Shown here in pieces: positions 8,071-15,856 of a stretch of DNA of 64,000 nucleotides. The translations under genes were made by a program, and so were the position numbers. The number at the start of each line of letters is the position of its first letter. Within the stretch, counting starts at the first letter, position 1. Source of the DNA: Lysinibacillus fusiformis (GTDB lineage Bacteria > Bacillota > Bacilli > Bacillales_A > Planococcaceae); the NCBI GenBank assembly GCA_030027265.1, contig JASENG010000005.1, positions 1 through 64,000 of the forward strand, written 5' to 3'. The notes under the pieces are model-generated. The model worked only from the letters and a program-made list of their open reading frames with translations, was not told the DNA's origin and did not search any database.

Positions 8071-9093
8071 ATGGCCGTATATGCAAAAAGCTTTGAGCAA
8101 TTTGCTGAATTTCAGGCGAAAGATAGCAGTGAACTTTATTATTTTCTAAGTAAAAGGGTTGTTGAAGATAATGAGTTAATGGAGATTATTAGTGAAATTC
8201 CACTATCACAGCCTAAACCAAATCTGTTTTACGCATCGATGCACTACCTTGTTTCAAAATCCGATTCGATTTTACGAAGCTATTACCCTTCATTAACCGA
8301 TAATCCTTTACCTGTTGAAGAAAGCTTTGAGTCTTTTAAAGAATTCGCATTAAAGCATAAAAAGGATCTGCTTGAATTATTTCATACCAAATTAGTCCAG
8401 ACAAATGAAGTTAGAAGAGCGTCCTATCTATATCCGATGCTATTAAGTATTTCCGAAAAAACGAATAAGCCTTTATCGCTTATAGAAATTGGGACTAGTG
8501 CCGGACTCTTGCTTTGTTTAGATGCCTATAACTATGAATATAAAGAAGTGAACGAATCATTAAAAATAGAGAATGATCCGGATTCAATTATTATTCAGTC
8601 CGAAAATAAAGGGGAAAAATTACCGAGTACTATAAATTCAAAGTTGAAGATAAACAATCGAGTTGGAATTGATTTAAATATTGTAGATTTAAACAATCAA
8701 AATGATTATGAATGGATGCTTGCACTAATATGGCCAGAGCATTCACAGAGACGCCGCCAATTTATAGAGGCTAGTAAAATTGCAAACGGTATCAAAAAAG
8801 AGCTGTATGAAGGAGATCTAGTAGAATTATTACCAGACATTATCGAGTCCGCTTCTTCCGAGAATCAAATTGTACTGTTTCATACCCATGTAGCAAACCA
8901 ATTTCCTATGGAGTTGAAAAAGCGTTTTGAGGAACTATTAAAAGAATTAAGTACTACCCGTCCCATTTACCATATTTATAACAATATGTATGATGCGAAC
9001 CTTCATCAAGATTATTTTGAAAACGGAAAAGTGTTTGAGGAAAAAAATCTTGAAAAACCTGATGGGCATGGAAGATGGTTTTACTGGAGTTAA
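8071..9093 (+). CDS. DUF2332 family protein, methyltransferase-like fold
   Basis: A 340-aa cytosolic protein that I recognise as DUF2332, a family of unknown function. The stretch SLIEIGTSAGLLLCLDAY (about 136-153) looks like the glycine-rich SAM-binding loop of Rossmann methyltransferases, and a later acidic segment GDLVELLPDII fits the same fold. That activity is inference. GGGGATG lies 9 nt before the ATG. It is transcribed away from the LysR gene and ends at its own terminator, so it is a single-gene unit, possibly LysR-controlled. Confidence 0.85.
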   Translation: MAVYAKSFEQFAEFQAKDSSELYYFLSKRVVEDNELMEIISEIPLSQPKPNLFYASMHYLVSKSDSILRSYYPSLTDNPLPVEESFESFKEFALKHKKDLLELFHTKLVQTNEVRRASYLYPMLLSISEKTNKPLSLIEIGTSAGLLLCLDAYNYEYKEVNESLKIENDPDSIIIQSENKGEKLPSTINSKLKINNRVGIDLNIVDLNNQNDYEWMLALIWPEHSQRRRQFIEASKIANGIKKELYEGDLVELLPDIIESASSENQIVLFHTHVANQFPMELKKRFEELLKELSTTRPIYHIYNNMYDANLHQDYFENGKVFEEKNLEKPDGHGRWFYWS

Positions 9094-9109
9094 ACAATTT
9101 TATAAAGAG

Positions 9110-9147
9110 AAGCGTATCAAATGAAATAAGTTGATACGCTTTTCTTT
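9110..9147 (+). terminator. Terminator of the DUF2332 gene
   Basis: A 10-bp stem (aagcgtatca / tgatacgctt) with a 12-nt loop is followed by a T-rich tract. Confidence 0.88.
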
Positions 9148-9263
9148 CTATGGAAGAAACAGCAAGTGCATAGCTATGCCAAAAAATGCGAGTTTGCTTG
9201 TAATACTACCAAGCCTCATTAGCCCAGGCATATATCGAGTACGATTTTTCTAGACAAAAAAAT

Positions 9264-9297
9264 TGAAGCCCTATCGTTAGAATTTGGCAGGGCTTCA
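9264..9297 (-). terminator. Terminator of the zinc cluster
   Basis: A 9-bp stem (tgaagccct / agggcttca) is followed on the minus strand by ATTTTTTTG. It lies about 80 bp past the last gene of the znu cluster. The gap around it (9148-9375) holds no recognisable gene. Confidence 0.8.
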
Positions 9298-9375
9298 TTT
9301 AATATTAAAGTGATATTGTTTAAATAAAAAACATAAATTAGAGTTTTCTATATGGCCTATTTAGTCAAAAAACCA

Positions 9376-10557
9376 CTATTCATTTACGATAAATCTAGGC
9401 AGCGGGTCACTAAATTTTGACCAGTCTTCCTTCATTTCTATGTCGGTTAACAAACATTCATCTAGTTCTTGCTCGATTTGTTGTTGATTCATTTCGATTC
9501 CAATCCAGACGATTTCAGTTTGGCGATCACCGAAAATCGGATCCCATCTATCTTTTAAAGCCGGATCTTCCTGAAACTCGATTTCTTGCTCTTCCTGTGG
9601 TAAGCTGGCAATCCATTCCCCAGCTCCTTGAAATTGAATTGAAGCACCTGCTTGTGAAATGACACCAGGTATTTCACGACTTGCCAACCAAAAAAATCCT
9701 TTAGCTCGTACAATTTCTGCTGGTAATTCTTCTAACCATTGGTACCATCTTTCCGGGTGGAAGGGACGCTTCCGTCGATAGACAAAAGAGGATATACCAT
9801 ACTCCTCTGTTTCAGGCGTGTGTTCTTCATTCAGTTCCTTGATCCATCCGGCACCAGAGCTGGCTTGATCAAAATCAAATAAGTGGCGGTCCAATAATAC
9901 GTTCGGTGAAATTAATCCATTACGAACGATATGCTGTTCGGCCTTTGGATTGATTTTTGATAAAAATGCTTGAAAAGTCTCTAAATATTCTGGTGTGACT
10001 AAATCTGCTTTTGTAATACAAAGAATATTGGCGAATTCAAGCTGGTCAATCAACAAGTCAGAAACATCCCGCTGATCGTAAGGATCATCTGTCTGTTGAC
10101 GTTCCAATAATGTTTCCCCACTTTCATAGTCATTCCAGAAACGGAATGCATCAACAACGGTAATCATCGCATCAAGATAACAATGTGGTGTTAAATCAAT
10201 CCCTGTCTCATCATTGATATAAGTAAAGGTTTGGGCCACTGGAATAGGTTCGCTAATTCCAGTTGATTCAATGACGATTCCCTCGATATCCCCCTGCATG
10301 ACCAGTTTTTCAACTTCAATTATTAAATCTTCGCGCAATGTACAGCAAATACAGCCATTTGAAAGTTCTACCAGCTTTTCAGTAGTTCTTGAAAAGCCTT
10401 GATTTTCCACCAACTGTCTATCAATGTTGACTTCACTCATATCATTCACAATCACGGCCAGCTTTTTTCCTTCACGCTTTCGTAATAAATGATTTAATAT
10501 TGTTGTTTTACCAGCACCTAAGTAACCACTCAGTACGGTAACAGGTATTTTCTTCAT
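9376..10557 (-). CDS. COG0523/CobW-type GTPase, zinc-starvation metallochaperone (copy 1)
   Basis: G3E-family GTPases of this group (B. subtilis YciC/ZagA type) bind zinc and are thought to deliver it to essential enzymes when zinc is scarce. The P-loop GYLGAGKTT, the metal-binding CICC in [12 protein letters not shown] and the [11 protein letters not shown] segment are intact. A C-terminal CobW domain follows. A TTG opens the frame at 10569, but GGAG placed 6 nt before the ATG at 10557 gives the better start (393 aa). That ribosome binding site lies in the last codons of znuB and the ATG is one base past its stop, so translation is probably coupled. Its sister (13140-14333) sits in the same cluster. 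Confidence 0.92.
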   Translation of the reverse strand: MKKIPVTVLSGYLGAGKTTILNHLLRKREGKKLAVIVNDMSEVNIDRQLVENQGFSRTTEKLVELSNGCICCTLREDLIIEVEKLVMQGDIEGIVIESTGISEPIPVAQTFTYINDETGIDLTPHCYLDAMITVVDAFRFWNDYESGETLLERQQTDDPYDQRDVSDLLIDQLEFANILCITKADLVTPEYLETFQAFLSKINPKAEQHIVRNGLISPNVLLDRHLFDFDQASSGAGWIKELNEEHTPETEEYGISSFVYRRKRPFHPERWYQWLEELPAEIVRAKGFFWLASREIPGVISQAGASIQFQGAGEWIASLPQEEQEIEFQEDPALKDRWDPIFGDRQTEIVWIGIEMNQQQIEQELDECLLTDIEMKEDWSKFSDPLPRFIVNE

Positions 10558-10558
10558 A

Positions 10559-11377
10559 TTATTCTCCAATTCTTTTAAAAAGTATTTCTTTTGATTTTTT
10601 ATAAATTAACGTCAGTAGAATGCCCATGACCATACAAAGCGCAATACTGGCTCCTGGAGGTGTACCAATTTTATAAGAACTTACTAATCCCCAAAATGTA
10701 CATAAGATTGAAACCAGGCTTGCAATTATAAATACATAACGAAATCTTGTAGTTAATTGGATTGCTATTGCTGCGGGCAGAATGATAATAGCTGATACAA
10801 GAAGCATGCCAATCATCGGAATCATCATTGATATAAATAAACCAATTACTGCACTGAATGAGAACGAAAGAAATTTCGTTGAGATTCCTGATACCTTTGC
10901 GACATCTTCATTAAAAATCATCGTATATAATGAACGTTTTGTAATCATAAAGTAAATGAATATACCGATGGCTATTGCTAGAAAAACAGCAATCTGATGC
11001 CCCGTCACCGTTATAATCGATCCAAATAAATATTGATCCATTGTTTTCGAACCACTTGGACTAATTGACATTAGACAAAGAGCTATGGATAAACCAGCAG
11101 CCATTAAAATCGCTATCGAGACATCCGAGTAACTTTTAAAACGAACCCTTAAAAATTCTATTAAGAGGGCTCCTAAAATAACGATAATAATGCTCATCCA
11201 TTCAGGCTGGCTTCCTATAACCAAACCTATTGCCACTCCTGCCAGAGCAATGTGACTTAATGTGTCTGCAATAAGAGATTGTTTTCGCATAATAAGGAAC
11301 ACGCCTATAATCGGTGCAATCAAGGCAATAAGCATGCCTGCAGCAAAAGCTCGCTGCATAAAGGCTAATTCAAACAA
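10559..11377 (-). CDS. znuB: Zinc ABC transporter permease ZnuB/AdcB
   Basis: The membrane subunit of the high-affinity Zn2+ importer, ABC-3 family. The 272 residues contain about eight hydrophobic helices, starting MQRAFAAGMLIALIAPIIGVF, with the family stretch RKQSLIADTLSHIALAGVAIG near 30-50. The start is a TTG at 11377 with GAAGG 8 nt upstream; it overlaps the end of znuC by 13 bp, as expected for an operon. ZnuA would deliver zinc and ZnuC would power transport. Confidence 0.93.
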   Translation of the reverse strand: MFELAFMQRAFAAGMLIALIAPIIGVFLIMRKQSLIADTLSHIALAGVAIGLVIGSQPEWMSIIIVILGALLIEFLRVRFKSYSDVSIAILMAAGLSIALCLMSISPSGSKTMDQYLFGSIITVTGHQIAVFLAIAIGIFIYFMITKRSLYTMIFNEDVAKVSGISTKFLSFSFSAVIGLFISMMIPMIGMLLVSAIIILPAAIAIQLTTRFRYVFIIASLVSILCTFWGLVSSYKIGTPPGASIALCMVMGILLTLIYKKSKEILFKRIGE

Positions 11378-12009
11378 CTTTCTTGCCTTCTTTCAAGATG
11401 TATAATTTGATCGATGTACGGTTTCACTTCATTGATATGATGTGTAATAATCACAATGGTTACTTTGGGGCACATACTTTTTAAAGTTTCATAAAAGATA
11501 TTTCGCATCTTTTCATCCATACCGGCAGTAGGCTCGTCCAACAATAAGATTTCTGGGTTTGACATAAATGCCCTTGCTACACATGCTTTTTGCTTCTGCC
11601 CTCCAGAGAGTTTGCCAATTGGCAGATGAACAACGTTTTGTAAATCAAATTTATTCACTAATGCTTCTGCTTTTTCAATATCTGCTTTTGATACTCGTTC
11701 ATACCATTTTTTTGATTTCCAAGAACCAGAAACGATAAATTCAAATACTGTACTGGGGAAATCCTGTTCAATGGAGGCAATTTGCTGTGGCACATAACTA
11801 GTATTTAGATTTTTAGGCCACAGTCTACTCCCTTTCCAAGGTTTTAGAAGACCTAATAGCAGCCTCATAGCGGTTGTTTTAGCTGCACCATTTTCACCTG
11901 TAATTGCTGCGAATTGGCCTTGTTCAATTGTAAAAGACAGATTTTCAATTACGATGTTTTTCAAGTAGCCAAAGGTCACATTATTTAAACCAATAGTCGA
12001 CACTGTCAT
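11365..12009 (-). CDS. znuC: Zinc ABC transporter ATPase ZnuC/AdcC with altered Walker A
   Basis: The ATPase subunit of the zinc importer. The signature LSGGQ (134-138), Walker B ILLLDEP (154-160) and switch His (H190 in IITHH) are intact. The Walker A motif, however, reads GENGAAKTT (38-46): the glycine that should precede the catalytic lysine is alanine (codon GCT, one change from GGT). This glycine is nearly invariant in P-loops, so ATP binding may be weakened, or this is a sequencing error. The protein is also short (214 aa; about 230-250 is usual), ending soon after the last strand. AAAGGATG precedes the ATG. It lies 13 bp after znuA and overlaps znuB. Confidence 0.92.
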   Translation of the reverse strand: MTVSTIGLNNVTFGYLKNIVIENLSFTIEQGQFAAITGENGAAKTTAMRLLLGLLKPWKGSRLWPKNLNTSYVPQQIASIEQDFPSTVFEFIVSGSWKSKKWYERVSKADIEKAEALVNKFDLQNVVHLPIGKLSGGQKQKACVARAFMSNPEILLLDEPTAGMDEKMRNIFYETLKSMCPKVTIVIITHHINEVKPYIDQIIHLERRQESCLN

Positions 12010-12022
12010 TTCTTTTCATCCT

Positions 12023-13066
12023 TTATTTCAAAGCTTCTTTTAGTACTTTCAAGTTTTCTTCCATAATACTAAGATATGTTGCATTTTTTTCTTGATCCTC
12101 AACGCTTAAACCTTCCAATGTGTTTAACACCGCAGTCTTTGCATTTAATTCCTTGGCAAGTGTTTCAGCAACTTTAGAGGAGGCATTCTCTTCGAAGAAA
12201 ATTGTGTTAATACTATGTTCTTTAGCAAATTCTTTCAGTTCTTTTAACTGCTGGGCACTTGGTTCAGCATCTGGAGAAAGACCAGCAATCGGCACTTGAG
12301 TCAATCCATATGAATCTGCTAAATAACCAAAGGCTGCATGCTGTGTAATAATTTCTTTATTTTTTACATTGCCTAAAGCATCTTCAAATTTTTGATCTAA
12401 TTCTTTTAATTTATCAATATAGCTATTTTTATTTTCTTCATATACCTTTTTATTGTCTGGATTGATTTTCATTAAATTGTTCGCAATTGTTTCAACTTCT
12501 TTGATGGCCATTTTAGGACTTAACCATAAATGAGGATCGAATTCATGATGATGTTCATGTTCTTCGGCCTCATGATCATGATTCTCATCTTCATGTACTT
12601 CTCCCTCATGATCGTGCTCTTCACCTTCATGAGAATGTTCCTCTTCCTCATGTTCGTGTTCTTCAGCAGAGAAAGGCAGAAGCTCAATCCCCTGAGAAGC
12701 ATCAATAATCGTTAGATCTTCTGTATTAACAGTATCTTTGATTTCATCAATCCAAGTTTCCATATTTTCATTGTTAAAAACGAGGGCATCTGCATTTTGT
12801 ATCTCTTCTAAATCTTTCGCTGCAGGCTCCCAATCATGCGGCTCTACTGAAGATGGAATTAGCAAAGTAACATTTGCGTTATCCCCAGCTATTTCTTTTG
12901 TAAATTCATACATCGGATAAAAACTTGTGACAATTTCCAGTTTATCCTTCTCTGTTTGATTTTGTGAGGCATTATCAGACTGATTAACTGTTTCGTCCGT
13001 TGACTGGCACCCGGCAAATATCACGGATGCAGCAAGTATAGAAGCTGTAAATAAATATTTTTTCAT
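12023..13066 (-). CDS. znuA: Zinc-binding lipoprotein ZnuA/AdcA
   Basis: The extracellular zinc receptor of the ABC importer, cluster A-I (TroA-like). The signal peptide MKKYLFTASILAASVIFAGC ends in a lipobox, so it is lipid-anchored outside the membrane. FYPMYEF and the metal ligand in VEPHDWEP are seen near the N-terminus. A long His/Glu/Asp-rich loop (about 140-180; repeated EEHSHEGEEHDHE-type units) follows and is typical of zinc rather than manganese receptors. Then come FDPHLWLSP and the ligand in TQHAAFGYLA. The frame is open to 13096, but AAAGGAG lies before the ATG at 13066 and the signal peptide starts there (347 aa). A 73-bp gap without a terminator separates it from the upstream COG0523 gene. 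Confidence 0.96.
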   Translation of the reverse strand: MKKYLFTASILAASVIFAGCQSTDETVNQSDNASQNQTEKDKLEIVTSFYPMYEFTKEIAGDNANVTLLIPSSVEPHDWEPAAKDLEEIQNADALVFNNENMETWIDEIKDTVNTEDLTIIDASQGIELLPFSAEEHEHEEEEHSHEGEEHDHEGEVHEDENHDHEAEEHEHHHEFDPHLWLSPKMAIKEVETIANNLMKINPDNKKVYEENKNSYIDKLKELDQKFEDALGNVKNKEIITQHAAFGYLADSYGLTQVPIAGLSPDAEPSAQQLKELKEFAKEHSINTIFFEENASSKVAETLAKELNAKTAVLNTLEGLSVEDQEKNATYLSIMEENLKVLKEALK

Positions 13067-13139
13067 TGTAATCTCCTTTAATTCATCATTTAACATTGAG
13101 TAATCTCTATCAGCGGCTTTATTAGCAGGTTTAGAAAAC

Positions 13140-14333
13140 TTAATTCAACTTCCAATCAAAAGGTGTTTCAAATTTGCGCCAATCTTCATGGAACTCTTCA
13201 TCGGTTAAAAGACATGCATCTAACTGTCTTGTAATTTCATCCATCGGCAAATCAATTCCAATAATAACGAGTTGTGTTTTGCGATCACCAAATTCTGGAT
13301 CCCAGCTTTCCCTCACACCAGGATTTTGAATAAAAACTTGTTGTTGCTGTTCTTGAGGTAAACTGGCAACCCAATAAGATAAAGGTGAAATATTCACTGC
13401 AGAACCAGCTTGTGAAAAGAGGATGGCAATCTCATTATGTCTGGCACTCCATATGAAACCTTTTGAACGAACGATTTCAATCGGCATGTTCTCTGCCCAT
13501 TGTTTAAACCGTTTCGGATGAAATGGCATCGTACGAGTATAAGTAAAAGAACTAATCCCATATTCTTCAGTTTCAGGTGTATGGTTTTCATGACCCATTT
13601 CAAGTTCCTTTAACCATCCTGCAGAATAGGAAACGCGTTCAAAATCAAATCGCTTTGTGTTTAAGATTTCTCTTGGATTAATTTCGCCATATGTAGTACG
13701 AATCAATTTCGCATCTGGTTGTAAAGTTTTTAATACCTTTTCAAGTCGTTCCAGCTGGTCCTTGGTTACCAAGTCACATTTATTCAATATAAGAACATCA
13801 CAAAATTCAATTTGATCAATTAATAAATCAGCCACATCTCTTTCATCCAAATCCCCGGCAGCCTCTTTTCGATCCAGCAAACTTTCGCCAGATTGGAAAT
13901 CCGTCCAAAATCGATTCGCATCAACAACTGTTACCATCGTATCTAATGTACAACTTGCTGTTAAGTCGATACCCAATTCCTCATCGATGTAAGAGAATGT
14001 TTGGGCAACAGGGATTGGCTCACTAATTCCTGTTGACTCAATCACGATGTAATCGATATTCCCTCGTGAAGCAAGTTTTTGTACTTCGATTAATAAATCC
14101 TCACGCAAAGTACAGCAAATGCATCCATTAGAAAGTTCGACAAATTTTTCTTCCGTTCTTGAGATACCGCTTCCCTTTTCAACAAGGGAAGCATCGATAT
14201 TAATTTCGCTCATATCGTTTACAATGACTGCGACACGCAGATTTTGTTCATTTTGTAATACATGATTTAATATGGTTGTTTTACCAGCTCCAAGGTAACC
14301 ACTAAGTACCGTCACGGGAATTTTATTTGTCAT
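13140..14333 (-). CDS. COG0523/CobW-type GTPase (copy 2)
   Basis: A 397-aa paralogue of the GTPase at 9376-10557. The P-loop [21 protein letters not shown] and [11 protein letters not shown] are conserved, and the C-terminal CobW domain contains the same [11 protein letters not shown] segment. GGAG lies 9 nt before the ATG. It is the second gene after the Zur box, between the cysteine-poor L33 gene and znuA, so it is very likely induced by zinc starvation. Two such GTPases in one cluster suggest different client proteins or a recent duplication. The two sequences have diverged along their whole length, which argues against a very recent event. Confidence 0.93.
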   Translation of the reverse strand: MTNKIPVTVLSGYLGAGKTTILNHVLQNEQNLRVAVIVNDMSEINIDASLVEKGSGISRTEEKFVELSNGCICCTLREDLLIEVQKLASRGNIDYIVIESTGISEPIPVAQTFSYIDEELGIDLTASCTLDTMVTVVDANRFWTDFQSGESLLDRKEAAGDLDERDVADLLIDQIEFCDVLILNKCDLVTKDQLERLEKVLKTLQPDAKLIRTTYGEINPREILNTKRFDFERVSYSAGWLKELEMGHENHTPETEEYGISSFTYTRTMPFHPKRFKQWAENMPIEIVRSKGFIWSARHNEIAILFSQAGSAVNISPLSYWVASLPQEQQQQVFIQNPGVRESWDPEFGDRKTQLVIIGIDLPMDEITRQLDACLLTDEEFHEDWRKFETPFDWKLN

Positions 14334-14350
14334 CTTCTGATTCTCCTTAA

Positions 14351-14365
14351 GCGTAATCGCTACGA
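14351..14365. promoter_or_regulatory. Degenerate Zur-box-like site
   Basis: The sequence gcgtaatcgctacga matches the Bacillus Zur consensus tcgtaat-n-attacga at 12 of 15 positions, just upstream of the ribosome binding site of the second COG0523 gene. It may be a weaker second operator or chance similarity. Confidence 0.4.
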
Positions 14366-14391
14366 TTTAAAAACGCGTAAAAAAATATACA

Positions 14392-14541
14392 TTATTTTGT
14401 TTCACGATGCAATGTCACTCTTTTTAAACGTGGAGAGTACTTTTTTAATTCTAAACGCTCCGGATTATTGCGCTTATTTTTTGTGGTAATATAATTTTTA
14501 TCACCTGTTTCTGTACAGGCTAGTGTAACTTGAACTCTCAT
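14392..14541 (-). CDS. rpmG: Ribosomal protein L33, cysteine-poor (zinc-independent) form
   Basis: The 49-aa product [13 protein letters not shown]...LHRETK is a clear L33 of the 50S subunit. Zinc-ribbon L33 forms have paired cysteines; here only C9 remains. Position 12 is Thr (ETG where ECG is usual) and position 36 is Ser (YSP where YCP is usual). Such C-minus paralogues are known to be induced by loss of Zur repression so that zinc-binding ribosomal proteins can be replaced. Fitting this, the gene leads the zinc cluster and has a Zur box directly upstream. Two ATGs are adjacent; GGAGG lies 7 nt before the second (14541), which is preferred. Confidence 0.93.
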   Translation of the reverse strand: MRVQVTLACTETGDKNYITTKNKRNNPERLELKKYSPRLKRVTLHRETK

Positions 14542-14559
14542 CATTTATCCTCCTTCAAA

Positions 14560-14574
14560 TAGTAATCATTACGA
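14560..14574. promoter_or_regulatory. Zur operator
   Basis: The sequence tagtaatcattacga matches the B. subtilis Zur box (tcgtaatnattacga) at all defined positions but one. It lies directly after the -10 region of the rpmG promoter, where bound Zur would block initiation. It should control the whole cluster from rpmG to the distal COG0523 gene. Confidence 0.85.
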
Positions 14575-14579
14575 TTTAT

Positions 14580-14608
14580 AGCGTATGCCCATCTTTTTCC
14601 TTTGTCAA
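14580..14608 (-). promoter_or_regulatory. Promoter of the zinc cluster
   Basis: TTGACA (rev. comp. at 14603-14608), a 17-nt spacer and a weak -10 hexamer TACGCT (14580-14585). The -35 is perfect; the weak -10 lowers confidence. The Zur box begins 6 nt downstream. Confidence 0.55.
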
Positions 14609-14697
14609 CCATTTTTACTATCATTTTTTTAAAAATGCCTTTCACTTCACTAAAAGTGTATGGATTCTAACAATGATTAATCTCTAAAAATAAGTAA

Positions 14698-14722
14698 AAA
14701 TCCCTGCACATGACAGGGATTT
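14698..14722 (-). terminator. Terminator of the yceG-telA operon
   Basis: A 9-bp perfect stem (aaatccctg / cagggattt) with a 7-nt loop is followed on the minus strand by a T-rich stretch, 12 bp past the telA stop. Confidence 0.88.
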
Positions 14723-14733
14723 ACTCTTTAGAA

Positions 14734-15828
14734 TCATTTTTTCATTATACGCTGTTCAAAATTACGTTTGAATTTTTCTAACTTACTCATATCAACTTTA
14801 CGCTTTTCAGTTGTATCGGTATATATTTTTTTTACGTCTTCAATTCCTTGCATAATGGTTCCCCATGTTTTCTCAAGTGTTTCCAACTGAAGGGAATTTC
14901 CAGATTTCAAGCGCGCCAATGCTTTTTCTTGCAATGCAGCATTATCCGCATTTCGCTGTAATACCTCGTTTGTTCTCTCATCTAATGCTTGCTGCGATTT
15001 TGCTCGCACTTGCTGGCGCTTTAATGCAACCGTTTGAACCAGAGCTTGTTTGAACAACGGTAGAGTCACGATGAAAGAGGCATTGATTTTTCGAACTAAA
15101 TCGTCATTCCCCATTTGCGTCATTTTAATCATTGGAAGGCTTTGAAGTGCAACATTTTCTGCTAAATGCAAATCATAGATGCGTTGTTCAAGCATTTCTT
15201 TCGCCTGATTGAGGTTTTGCAGCTTTAATTGGTCCACTTGATTACCAGACGCTCTCACTCTGTGTTCCCAGTCAGGCAATACCTTCGCAGTAATCTCTTG
15301 AAGAGCCATTTCCCCTGCTACTATATATTTTTGCAGTTCTTCATAAAAGCTGAGGTTATGATGGAACATAGTTTCTAATTGGTCATTTTCTTTTAGAATA
15401 TCTGTTTCGAATTTCTTTAAAGTAATCCCTACTTTTTCAACCTCTGCCTGCATATTTTCATATTTTTTATAAATGGCTTCCATTGAATCCTTTGCTTTAT
15501 TGAAAAGCTTTTGAAATAAGGTTGGTTTCTTCTCCTTTTCAAAATCATTTAGATTAAAAGCATCCATAATTTTGCTAAGGTTCATTGTCAAGTCTGTCGC
15601 TTCATCCAGTTTAGTTCGTCGAATCGAGTTTATAATCATGTCTGAAAATCTTGAAATCTCTACAGCAGATTGGCTGCCAAATGTAACAAGCGAATTTAAA
15701 TTTTCTATGTCTATATGACGTTTAATAGCTTGTATTTCAGGAGAATTTCGGGCTTTTTTTATAATCTCGGCTGTTTTTTTCTCTAACTCATTCGGCATTT
15801 GTACTTTCAAATTTTCAATTTCCTCCAC
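14734..15828 (-). CDS. telA: TelA/YceH-type toxic anion resistance protein
   Basis: TelA-family proteins are associated with tellurite and other envelope or oxidative stress resistance; their biochemical action is not established. The 364-aa protein is almost entirely helical with long coiled-coil segments (KKYENMQAEVEKVGITLKKF and later) and no membrane helix. The frame is open far upstream, but GGAGG lies 7 nt before a GTG at 15828 (VEEIENLKVQMPNE), and that start gives a normal family length. It follows the YceG homologue by 28 bp, the same pairing as yceG-yceH in B. subtilis, where these genes belong to an ECF-sigma stress operon. Here the TerD-like genes of that operon are absent. A second TelA lies at 50126-51235. 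Confidence 0.9.
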   Translation of the reverse strand: MEEIENLKVQMPNELEKKTAEIIKKARNSPEIQAIKRHIDIENLNSLVTFGSQSAVEISRFSDMIINSIRRTKLDEATDLTMNLSKIMDAFNLNDFEKEKKPTLFQKLFNKAKDSMEAIYKKYENMQAEVEKVGITLKKFETDILKENDQLETMFHHNLSFYEELQKYIVAGEMALQEITAKVLPDWEHRVRASGNQVDQLKLQNLNQAKEMLEQRIYDLHLAENVALQSLPMIKMTQMGNDDLVRKINASFIVTLPLFKQALVQTVALKRQQVRAKSQQALDERTNEVLQRNADNAALQEKALARLKSGNSLQLETLEKTWGTIMQGIEDVKKIYTDTTEKRKVDMSKLEKFKRNFEQRIMKK

Positions 15829-15856
15829 CGTACTTCCTCCTTCCTTTAAAAGTGAG

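Noticed and set aside
9153-9236. A 27-codon minus-strand frame with a hydrophobic stretch before the zinc-cluster terminator
   Set aside because: No ribosome binding site and no recognisable family; it could be a gene remnant but cannot be supported.
12520-12715. Met-rich open frames on both strands inside znuA
   Set aside because: They are shadows of the His/Glu-rich loop codons of znuA read in other frames.
13081-13126. A third Zur box before znuA
   Set aside because: The best alignment in the gap matches only about 9 of 15 positions, no better than chance.
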